Source: Candidatus Latescibacterota bacterium
GTDB taxonomy: Bacteria > Latescibacterota > UBA2968 > UBA8231
Direction: 5' to 3'
NCBI GenBank assembly: GCA_021295675.1
Contig: JAGWBY010000137.1
Location: 5,920 to 12,606, forward strand
Length of the DNA: 6,687 nt
The translations under genes were made by a program, and so were the position numbers. How positions within the stretch are numbered: the first letter of the stretch is position 1; every line of letters begins with the position of its first letter. Positions 1-6,687 of this stretch are shown here, one piece after another. Under the pieces are notes generated by a model. The model ran no database searches, was not told where the DNA came from, and worked only from the letters and a program-made list of their open reading frames with translations.

Positions 1-517
1 GGAAGCAACAGGTGCGGGCCGGCTGCAAGGCACCAGCGTAGTTGCGGTGCTCAAGCAGTGCCACAGCACCGAAGCGCGCTGCCAAAGGCGTCTTCAACTG
101 GCGGGCAAAAGGGTAGTAGGGTGCCACCACAATGCGGCCGCGCACCTCGTCGGCCCGCTGCGCCAGCTCCTCGGCGTCGCAGCGTTCGAGGAACACAACC
201 TCCCCTTCCACCCCCTGCTCCGAAGTCGAAGGCGACAGCCCTCCGCACCGACACGGGATCGAGCGTCCTGCCTCCGGCGCCACCACGGTCAACTCCTCGC
301 GCTGCGGCCGCCAAGCGCGGTACTCGAAAGGCTCCAAGTGAACGCGGTCGAGCCCATAGCGCTGAAAGGTCTGCAACAGGAAGTCTCGCGCCCTGACCTC
401 CCCCTCGCTGCCCGCTACGCGCATGCCAATGTCGTCGGCCAGCACGAGCAGGTTTTCCCAAGCCTCGGACCGCGCCTCAACCTCGGCGACGATTGCTTCT
501 TCGATTTTGTTTTCCAT
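1..517 (-). CDS. M28-family peptidase with PA domain, N-terminal part (3' end beyond window)
   Basis: This looks like the first 172 codons of a zinc-dependent M28 amino- or carboxypeptidase; the gene runs off the left edge. Residues 27-70 match the usual N-terminus of the family: an IGMRVAGSEGEVRARDFL stretch, then a helix, then YGLDRVHLEPFEY. From about residue 75 to the edge the sequence resembles the inserted protease-associated (PA) domain, with VEGEVVFL, then RGRIVVAPYYPFARQ, then FGAVALLEHR. The metal-binding His/Asp/Glu residues would lie beyond the window, so catalytic competence cannot be judged. No signal peptide or membrane segment is visible, so a cytoplasmic enzyme is likely. The start is chosen because ATG at 517-515 has a good Shine-Dalgarno 5 nt upstream. 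The ancestral stop of mmsA (530-528) lies 10 nt before it, which indicates an operon. As sequenced, the upstream frame also reads into this gene without a stop. The family call is from sequence pattern only; the exact substrate is unknown. Confidence 0.8.
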   Translation of the reverse strand, partial: MENKIEEAIVAEVEARSEAWENLLVLADDIGMRVAGSEGEVRARDFLLQTFQRYGLDRVHLEPFEYRAWRPQREELTVVAPEAGRSIPCRCGGLSPSTSEQGVEGEVVFLERCDAEELAQRADEVRGRIVVAPYYPFARQLKTPLAARFGAVALLEHRNYAGALQPARTCCF

Positions 518-522
518 TGCTA

Positions 523-527
523 CCTCT
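523..527 (-). promoter_or_regulatory. Ribosome binding site of the M28 peptidase
   Basis: Read on the minus strand, AGAGG at 527-523 is followed by a 5-nt spacer (TAGCA) and ATG at 517. It begins immediately after the ancestral mmsA stop TGA (530-528). This site fixes the peptidase start even though the reading frame is open further upstream, and it supports two separate proteins rather than an ancestral fusion. Confidence 0.7.
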
Positions 528-1984
<1,457 letters not shown>

Positions 1985-2039
1985 GGTTTGATCCTTTTTT
2001 GAATGCCGCGACTCGAAAGATAGGTAATCGCCTGCTGGC

Positions 2040-3413
2040 TCAGCGCAGAACCGCCAGCGTTCCCGCTGGATGGACGACGAATTCTCTTGGTTGGGTTTTA
2101 GCGCCCCCCTGCTTGAGCCAAGCCCCTAGGATCGTCTCTCTGCCTCGGGCTTGGGGAAAGTTTGCCGCGCAGTAGCGCAAACGGTCGAAAATAGCACCCT
2201 GATTCGGTCGCTCTTGCCATTTAACCTCGCCCAGCAACAGGGCCTCACCATCGAGGGACTCAGCGATCAAGTCGATTTCCATTGGCTGCCCGTCCAAGCC
2301 GCGCCCCCACCACCGCTGGGCTGGTTTCCACCGGATGTTGCCAACGGGCAGGGCGGCCGTGGACAGGCGGGCTAGATCCTCCCATATATCGGCGACATGC
2401 TGGGCAAAAGTGGTCCTAATAGCGCGAGTTACATCGTCGATTAAATCGCGTTCCAACAGCGACCGGTTGGGCTGGACATAGCGATACCAGAAGATCAGAA
2501 ACGGGTCGTTCAGTTTGTAGAGAGAGCGCCTAGTCGATTTGGTGGTCTCGCCAAAGGGCACTTCCCGCCGGATATAGCCCAGTTCGATCAACTGAGCGAG
2601 GGGGCGGGTCAAATGACCTGCGGGTTTGCCCAGCCGCGCACCGATTTCGCTGAGTCGATGGCAGCCATTGGCGATAAGCGACAGCAGGGAATTAGCCTGC
2701 ACGGTGCTGCGCATATCGTCGAGCAACAAGCGCTCGGGTTCGCTGTGGAGGACGCCGTATTTGTCGAGCACCAGTTCCTCGATGGCAGCTTGTAGGCCGG
2801 TGCAATCCCGGGCCAGTTCCCAGTAGCGCGGTACGCCGCCCCAAACCGCATACTGTTCAATAGCTTCAATGCCGTGGACCTCAAGGGCTTGCTGTATCCA
2901 AAAGGGGGCTAGCGGACGGATCGCCAGCACTTGATTCGCCCGTCCATACAACGGCGCAGCAGGGTTGAGGATTAGGCCCTGCATCATCCCCTGGGACGAG
3001 CCGCAGATCGCCAAGTGGATGCGGCGGGCGGGATCGTCGAGGAATTTTTGCACTAGGCTGGGTAATTCAGGTGAGATCTGCGCTAGATAGGGAAACTCGT
3101 CCAGGACCAAGCAAGTTCCTCGCTCGGCGCGGGCGTCCAAAGTCTGGAGCAAGACCAGCCAAGACGGGTATTCGACCTCGTCAAAGCCTCGAATGCGCCG
3201 GGCCACTTCCCCGGCTAGCGTGCGGCGTTGCAGAGGGGCTTCGCGCTGGTCGGCCGCGTAGTAGATATCGCCCGGGCGAATCACCCGCTGCAAAAGAGTT
3301 GACTTGCCGCATCGACGCCGACCAAAGACCACGATAAAACCGGGCTCTTGGGCAGCGAGAGCCTTGGTCAGTCGATCAATTTCCCGCGTTCTGTCCAAAA
3401 ACTCGAGGCGCAT
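2040..3413 (-). CDS. AAA-family ATPase of the archaeal-ATPase type with C-terminal DUF234 (PD-(D/E)XK-like) domain
   Basis: The gene encodes an intact 457-residue P-loop NTPase. Domains in order: an N-terminal FLDRTREIDRL box typical of Arch_ATPase/ATPase_2 proteins; Walker A G31RRRCGKS38; Walker B LVLDE at 102-106 followed by FPYL; a sensor-like AICGSS near 135-140; a winged-helix-like region at about 245-300; and a DUF234-type C-terminus beginning with GYIRREVPFGE and LNDPFLIFWYRY. The C-terminus contains D381 followed by E396-V-K398 (in LGEVKW), the D...ExK pattern of PD-(D/E)XK nuclease folds. Cellular roles of this family are poorly known, so I assign no function beyond ATP binding and a possible nucleic-acid or nuclease-like module. 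The start ATG (3413) is preceded by only a weak GAGAAG-like site. The stop (2042-2040) is 55 nt from the mmsA start on the same strand, so read-through transcription into mmsA is possible. It is divergent from the sialidase-like gene. Confidence 0.85.
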   Translation of the reverse strand: MRLEFLDRTREIDRLTKALAAQEPGFIVVFGRRRCGKSTLLQRVIRPGDIYYAADQREAPLQRRTLAGEVARRIRGFDEVEYPSWLVLLQTLDARAERGTCLVLDEFPYLAQISPELPSLVQKFLDDPARRIHLAICGSSQGMMQGLILNPAAPLYGRANQVLAIRPLAPFWIQQALEVHGIEAIEQYAVWGGVPRYWELARDCTGLQAAIEELVLDKYGVLHSEPERLLLDDMRSTVQANSLLSLIANGCHRLSEIGARLGKPAGHLTRPLAQLIELGYIRREVPFGETTKSTRRSLYKLNDPFLIFWYRYVQPNRSLLERDLIDDVTRAIRTTFAQHVADIWEDLARLSTAALPVGNIRWKPAQRWWGRGLDGQPMEIDLIAESLDGEALLLGEVKWQERPNQGAIFDRLRYCAANFPQARGRETILGAWLKQGGAKTQPREFVVHPAGTLAVLR

Positions 3414-3443
3414 GGCATCGCTTCTCTATTATGCTTCTCAAAC

Positions 3444-3464
3444 ATTATGTTTAAGGAACATAAT
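3444..3464. promoter_or_regulatory. Perfect inverted repeat in the divergent promoter region (candidate operator)
   Basis: ATTATGTT at 3444-3451 and AACATAAT at 3457-3464 are perfect inverted copies around a 5-nt centre (TAAGG). Another copy of the half-site core ATTATG lies at 3428-3433. The stretch is much more AT-rich than its surroundings. It lies 31 nt upstream of the ATPase start and 81 nt upstream of the sialidase-like start. Read on the minus strand, both ATTATG copies give CATAAT, a good -10-like hexamer, so the palindrome may overlap the ATPase promoter; no strong -35 is visible. A dyad-binding repressor, possibly autoregulatory, is an inference. Confidence 0.45.
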
Positions 3465-3545
3465 AAAACGTGGATAGAGGATCAAACTTGACGTAGCAGG
3501 GGACGTGAAACAGCTTTCGCGACAAGTCTAACGAGGAGATGAACG

Positions 3546-4469
3546 ATGAATACGCACCCTACAACCCCACAAATCCTCTCGGTCGAGAAGATCTGGGACC
3601 GTGGCCCGCACAATGCCTTCACCGATCTGGTGCGTTTCGCCGATCGATGGTGGTGTACCTTCCGCGAGGCCCAAGACCACGGGCCGAGCATCGGCACCGT
3701 ACGCGTCATTTGCTCAGACGATGGCCACTCCTATGAGTCGGCAGCAGTCCTAGCAGAGCAGGAGATTGACCTGCGCGATCCCAAGCTGTCGATCGCCAGC
3801 GACGGACGCCTGATGCTGGTCGCCGGCGGCAGCCTGTACACAGGCACCGAGTACGGCACTCGCTCACCGCGCATTGCCTTCTCCGACGACGGCTACATCT
3901 GGACTACGCCGCAGAAAGTGCTGGCGGAAGACCACTGGCTGTGGCGCGTCACCTGGCACGAGGGAATCGCCTACAGCGTATCGAAGCTGGGCGAGGGCTC
4001 CCATCCGCGCCGGGGATTCCTCTACTCCAGCACTGACGGCCTCGACTGGCAGTGGATCACCGAGTTCTTCCTGCCCAACGACACTTGGACGGCCAGCGAG
4101 ACCACCCTGCGCTTTATGCCCGACGGCACCATGATTGCCCTAGTGCGGCCCGACTGGATCGGCACCAGCCAAGCTCCGTACACAGACTGGCAGTGGACCC
4201 AAATCGACTACCCGATGGGAGGGCCTAATTTTATCCGCTGGTCGGATGGTGCGCTGTGGGCCAGTGCCCGCAGTCGGCATCCCGACGGCGGCGCAGCCAC
4301 GGTCCTATCGCGGATGACGCCGACCAGTTACGAGCCGGTGCTATGGCTACCCAGCGGCGGCGACTGCAGCTACCCCGGCATGGTCGAATACGAGGGCTTG
4401 CTGTGGATGAGTTACTATTCGTCGCACGAAGGCAAGACCAGTATTTATCTGGCGCAGATCGCCGTCTAG
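3546..4469 (+). CDS. Sialidase-superfamily (BNR/Asp-box) beta-propeller protein, possible glycoside hydrolase
   Basis: This intact 307-residue protein resembles the exo-alpha-sialidase-like family of environmental bacteria. Characteristic stretches are FTDLVRFADRWWCTFREA (residues 25-42), IDLRDPKLSIASDGRLML (74-91), WLWRVTWHEGIAYSV (131-145), and a C-terminal MSYYSSHEGKTSIYLAQI. Degenerate Asp-box motifs recur at blade-like spacing: SDDGHSY (57-63), SDDGYIW (113-119) and STDGLDW (162-168). Each lacks the residue that normally separates Asp and Gly in the SxDxGxxW consensus. I cannot recognise the full Arg triad and Tyr/Glu pair of true sialidases, so sialic-acid hydrolysis is unproven; other glycan hydrolysis or a non-catalytic propeller is possible. 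No signal peptide is visible, suggesting a cytoplasmic location. The start is supported by GAGGAG at 3533-3538, 7 nt upstream; an ATG at 3539 is in another frame. It appears to be a single-gene unit, divergent from the ATPase and followed by a hairpin repeat. Confidence 0.8.
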   Translation: MNTHPTTPQILSVEKIWDRGPHNAFTDLVRFADRWWCTFREAQDHGPSIGTVRVICSDDGHSYESAAVLAEQEIDLRDPKLSIASDGRLMLVAGGSLYTGTEYGTRSPRIAFSDDGYIWTTPQKVLAEDHWLWRVTWHEGIAYSVSKLGEGSHPRRGFLYSSTDGLDWQWITEFFLPNDTWTASETTLRFMPDGTMIALVRPDWIGTSQAPYTDWQWTQIDYPMGGPNFIRWSDGALWASARSRHPDGGAATVLSRMTPTSYEPVLWLPSGGDCSYPGMVEYEGLLWMSYYSSHEGKTSIYLAQIAV

Positions 4470-4535
4470 GCCTCCGCTGACCCCGAGCGATATCTGTCAT
4501 ATATTACCCAACCGATGTTACGCGTGGGCTTCTTC

Positions 4536-4623
4536 GGTATAGGATGCTTCGCTTGCGCTCAGCATGACAGAGACTGGCGTTCTCCTTCTTTGTCATGCTG
4601 AGCCAAGCGAAGCATCTCATACC
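4536..4623. repeat. 88-bp inverted repeat, dispersed REP/MITE-like hairpin element
   Basis: The left arm (4543-4569) and right arm (4591-4616) are complementary over 26 bp except for one extra base in the left arm (within TTGCGCTC, against GAGCCAA on the right). Outer GGTAT (4536-4540) and ATACC (4619-4623) extend the pairing across a two-base mismatch. The loop is 21 nt (4570-4590) and has a minor GAGA/TCTC pairing. The core TGTCATGCTGAG resembles a short repeat I recall from intergenic regions of many uncultured bacterial genomes. It has no coding capacity and no T-run after the stem, so it looks like a non-autonomous mobile or REP-like element rather than a classical terminator. It ends 23 nt before the hyuB start and begins 66 nt after the sialidase-like stop. 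Confidence 0.75.
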
Positions 4624-4646
4624 CGGGCCTGTGTGTAACAGAAGCC

Positions 4647-5360
4647 ATGCCCGACCAGATTGATCCCATCCAATTCGAGGTCATTCGCAACGCCCTGCTC
4701 GAAGCCACCGAGGAGATGGCCATTGCCCTTCGGCGCAGCGCGTATTCGACCAATATCAAAACCCGCGCCGACTTCTCCTGCGCCTTTTTCGACCGCCAGT
4801 TGCGGCCCGTCGCCCAAGCCTTCACCCAGCCAGTACACCTCGGCTCGCTGACGATCCTCACGCCTCGCGCGGTCGCCGAATACGGCCCGGAGAACTTACA
4901 GGCCGGAGACGCGATCCTCGTCAACGACCCCTATCGCGGCGGAGTTCATCTCAACGACATCACGCTGATTTCGCCCGTCTATTGCGGCGATGAACTCTTC
5001 GGCTACGTAGCCAACCTCGCCCATCACGTCGATGTCGGCGGTGGAGCACCGGCCAGCATTGGAGCCTTCCAGCAGGTGTATCAGGAGGGCATCATCATCC
5101 CGCCGGTAAAGCTGGTGCGCGGCGGAGGAACTAGTCATCGCCCAGATCCGCTCCAAGCGCGAGACGCGCGGCGACTTTCGCGCCCAAGTGGCGGCCAATC
5201 ACTCGGGGGTTCGCCGGCTCAACGGGCTCGTCGAACAGGTAGGGTTGGCGCAAGCGTCTTTCTACATGGATCAGCTCATCGACTACACCAGAGAGCGGAC
5301 GCTAGCCGAGTTGGCCAAGTTGCCCAAGGGGGAGTTCACGGCCACAGGCGTCGTCGATAA
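4647..5360 (+). CDS. hyuB: Hydantoinase B/oxoprolinase family subunit, N-terminal fragment (frameshifted after about 5126)
   Basis: The first 160 codons are clear HyuB: DPIQFEVIRNALLEATEEMA at the N-terminus, SAYSTNIKTRADFSCAFFD, then AGDAILVNDPYRGGVHLND, then NLAHHVDVGGGAPASIGAF and IIPPVKLVRGG. After GGA at 5124-5126 homology stops in this frame, and the remaining 77 codons to 5360 are frame-shifted, non-homologous sequence. Homology resumes one frame over at EELVIAQIRSKRE (from 5125). HyuB partners HyuA in ATP-dependent opening of 5-oxoproline or N-methylhydantoin-type rings; related pairs act as acetone or acetophenone carboxylases, and the substrate cannot be told here. The ATG at 4647 starts right at the conserved DPIQFE region, but no convincing Shine-Dalgarno precedes it, and a hairpin repeat ends 23 nt upstream. 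Rejoined with the 3' fragment, and with about 20 nt restored, the protein would be about 578 aa, a normal HyuB length. Confidence 0.85.
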   Translation: MPDQIDPIQFEVIRNALLEATEEMAIALRRSAYSTNIKTRADFSCAFFDRQLRPVAQAFTQPVHLGSLTILTPRAVAEYGPENLQAGDAILVNDPYRGGVHLNDITLISPVYCGDELFGYVANLAHHVDVGGGAPASIGAFQQVYQEGIIIPPVKLVRGGGTSHRPDPLQARDARRLSRPSGGQSLGGSPAQRARRTGRVGASVFLHGSAHRLHQRADASRVGQVAQGGVHGHRRRR

Positions 5361-6363
5361 CGACGGCTTTACCGACGAGCCGGTACAGCTCCAGGTCCGC
5401 GTCGCCATCGACGACGAGGGGGTGCTCTTCGACCTGACGGGGTGCGATCCGCAGCGCCGGGCACCGGTCAACTCCACGTACTCCCAGACTTTTGCGGCCT
5501 GCGCCTACGTGCTCAAGTGCCTAATCGACCAAGACGTGCCGGTCAACGCCGGCTTTTACGAGCAAGTGCGGCTCGTGGCTCCCGAAGGGACGGTCGTCAA
5601 TTGCACGGCACCCTCGCCGGTGGTCGGGGGCTGGGAGACCCAAGTGCGGCTCACCGATATCATTCTCAGGGCACTGCATCCGGCGCTGCCCGACAAGATC
5701 CCGGCCGCGACCAAGGGGACGATGTGCCAAGTCGGCTTCGGCGGCACCGACCCGCGCACGGGGCAGCTTTATTCCTACTACGAGACCATGGCCGGTGGCT
5801 ATGGAGGACGCAGTACCAAGGACGGGCCAGACGCCGTGCAGTGCCACGGTCAAAACACCGAAAACGCGCCGATTGAGGAAATCGAAATTAACTACCCGCT
5901 GCGGATTGACCGCTATGAATTGATAGAGGATTCAGAAGGGGCTGGGCAGCATCGCGGCGGCTTGGGACTGCGGCGCGATTACCGATTTATCGATCACGAA
6001 GTTTCCTTTACCGTCCTGTCGGATCGGGACCGCTGGGGGCCGGAAGGGTTGGCTGGGGGCCAAGCCGGCGGCAAAGCGCGTTATATCCTCGACCCCGAAG
6101 GTCAGCACGTCGAATTGGGGTCCAAAACGACGATCGCGCTCGCGGCCGATACGATCTTCAGCTATCGCACTTGCGGCGGCGGCGGCCATGGCCCACCCCA
6201 TCAGCGCGACCCCCAAGCGGTGGCCGAGGATGTGCGCGAGGGCAAGGTGAGCGCGGAGCGGGCGCGGGTCGCGTATGGCGTGGTCATCGACAGCTCCACC
6301 GGGCAAGTCGATCAAGCGGCGACCGAGGCGCGGCGACGGGAGATGGCAGGCAATGGCCTATAG
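5188..6363 (+). CDS. hyuB: Hydantoinase B/oxoprolinase family subunit, C-terminal fragment
   Basis: This is the rest of the same gene in the next reading frame. Homologous sequence begins at about 5125 (EELVIAQIRSKRETRGDFRA), and the frame is open from 5110, after a TAA at 5107-5109. The first usable start codon is GTG at 5188, inside the conserved AANHSGVRRL segment, so independent translation is unlikely to give a working protein. Family marks in order: PVNSTYSQTFAACAYVLKC, DVPVNAGFYEQVRLVAPEG, APSPVVGGWETQVRLTD, ETMAGGYGGR, HGQNTENAPIEEIE, YPLRIDRYELIEDSEGAGQ, HRGGLGLRRDYR and the Gly-rich C-terminal GGGGHGPPHQRDP, followed by a helix ending in ARVAYGVV. No further lesions are seen up to TAG (6361-6363). 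The 3' end overlaps hyuA by 11 nt, showing the normal hyuB-hyuA operon order. The undecayed sequence on both sides implies a very recent mutation or a sequence error. Confidence 0.87.
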   Translation: MAANHSGVRRLNGLVEQVGLAQASFYMDQLIDYTRERTLAELAKLPKGEFTATGVVDNDGFTDEPVQLQVRVAIDDEGVLFDLTGCDPQRRAPVNSTYSQTFAACAYVLKCLIDQDVPVNAGFYEQVRLVAPEGTVVNCTAPSPVVGGWETQVRLTDIILRALHPALPDKIPAATKGTMCQVGFGGTDPRTGQLYSYYETMAGGYGGRSTKDGPDAVQCHGQNTENAPIEEIEINYPLRIDRYELIEDSEGAGQHRGGLGLRRDYRFIDHEVSFTVLSDRDRWGPEGLAGGQAGGKARYILDPEGQHVELGSKTTIALAADTIFSYRTCGGGGHGPPHQRDPQAVAEDVREGKVSAERARVAYGVVIDSSTGQVDQAATEARRREMAGNGL

Positions 6364-6687
6364 ACTCGGCGTCGATATCGGCGGCACCTTTACTGACATC
6401 GCGCTCATCGACGAAGCGACCGGGCAAATCTATACCGGCAAGGTCTCCTCGACTCCCCAAGACCCATCCGGCGGATTTATGGAAGCCGTGCAGCGGCTGC
6501 TCGCCAAGCAGCAGATCGCCGCCCAAGACGTAGCCTACATCGTCCACGGCACCACAGTCGCCACCAACGCCATCATCGAAGGCAAGGTCGCGCCGACCGG
6601 CTTTATCACCACCGAGGGCTTCCGCGACATGCTGGAGATCGCCCGCCAGATTCGCCCCACCCTCTACGACTTGCAGTTTGAAAAGCC
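6353..6687 (+). CDS. hyuA: Hydantoinase A/oxoprolinase family subunit, N-terminal part (3' end beyond window)
   Basis: The first 111 codons of HyuA are present; the gene leaves the window on the right. The protein begins MAYRLGVDIGGTFTD: DIGGTFTD at residues 8-15 is the phosphate-1 loop of the ASKHA fold (acetate and sugar kinase, Hsc70, actin) that binds ATP in this family. HGTTVATNAIIEGK at 65-78 and TGFITTEGFRDMLEIAR near the edge are also characteristic. HyuA supplies ATP-dependent substrate activation and works with HyuB; 5-oxoprolinase, N-methylhydantoinase and acetone/acetophenone carboxylase members share these motifs, so the substrate is open. The ATG at 6353 lies 11 nt inside the end of hyuB, with purine-rich GGGAGA about 10 nt upstream, which fits translational coupling. 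It is likely cytoplasmic. The visible part shows no lesion. Confidence 0.92.
   Translation, partial: MAYRLGVDIGGTFTDIALIDEATGQIYTGKVSSTPQDPSGGFMEAVQRLLAKQQIAAQDVAYIVHGTTVATNAIIEGKVAPTGFITTEGFRDMLEIARQIRPTLYDLQFEK

Noticed and set aside
2054..2069. CCAGCG/CGCTGG hairpin with a 4-nt loop near the ATPase stop, as a terminator
   Set aside because: It lies inside the coding sequence before the stop and has no T-run after the stem on the minus strand.
3488..3516. TTGACG as a -35 box for the sialidase-like gene
   Set aside because: The hexamer is good, but 17 nt downstream there is only CAGCTT, a poor -10, so the promoter call is not supportable.
4536..4623. The large inverted repeat as an intrinsic terminator of the sialidase-like gene
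   Set aside because: No T-tract follows the stem and the arms are long and repeat-like; partial termination cannot be excluded, but a dispersed element fits better.
4559..4924. Minus-strand frame overlapping the hairpin and the hyuB start
   Set aside because: It is a shadow of hyuB and the repeat arms, with no recognisable motif or plausible leader.

Overview
The window is protein-coding bacterial DNA. It is GC-rich by eye (roughly 60%, not computed), with short intergenic gaps, Shine-Dalgarno leaders and no introns or RNA genes. The mix of genes suggests an uncultured, probably environmental heterotroph: methylmalonate-semialdehyde dehydrogenase, an M28 peptidase, a sialidase-fold protein, a hydantoinase/oxoprolinase pair, an archaeal-type AAA ATPase with DUF234, and a dispersed TGTCATGCTGAG-type hairpin repeat. 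I cannot name a phylum from the sequence.

Layout, left to right. Positions 1-1984 (minus strand) hold a two-gene unit, mmsA followed 10 nt later by an M28 peptidase that runs off the left edge. mmsA carries a lesion near its 3' end: about 22 nt seem to be missing. As written, the dehydrogenase loses its last conserved strand and reads through in frame into the peptidase. Positions 2040-3413 (minus) encode an intact 457-aa ATPase with a C-terminal PD-(D/E)XK-like DUF234 domain, upstream of and parallel to mmsA. Positions 3414-3545 are a divergent promoter region containing a perfect 8-bp inverted repeat. Positions 3546-4469 (plus) encode an intact 307-aa sialidase-superfamily beta-propeller protein. 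Positions 4470-4646 are intergenic and are dominated by an 88-bp near-perfect inverted repeat (4536-4623) ending 23 nt before the next start. Positions 4647-6363 (plus) are a hydantoinase B gene split by a frameshift near 5127, where about 20 nt seem to be missing. Its stop overlaps by 11 nt the start of hydantoinase A (6353 to the right edge, partial).

How the genes fit together. HyuA and HyuB form one ATP-dependent amidohydrolase, or a related carboxylase. MmsA turns malonate or methylmalonate semialdehydes into acetyl- or propionyl-CoA. With the peptidase, this suggests scavenging of amino acids, peptides or cyclic amides, but no shared pathway is proven. The ATPase and the sialidase-like gene look like independent accessory units on either side of a shared divergent control region. 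The most useful second looks are the two ~20-nt lesions, the resulting MmsA-peptidase read-through fusion, the hairpin element in the hyuB leader, and the palindrome between the ATPase and sialidase-like genes. I found no convincing wholly new system.
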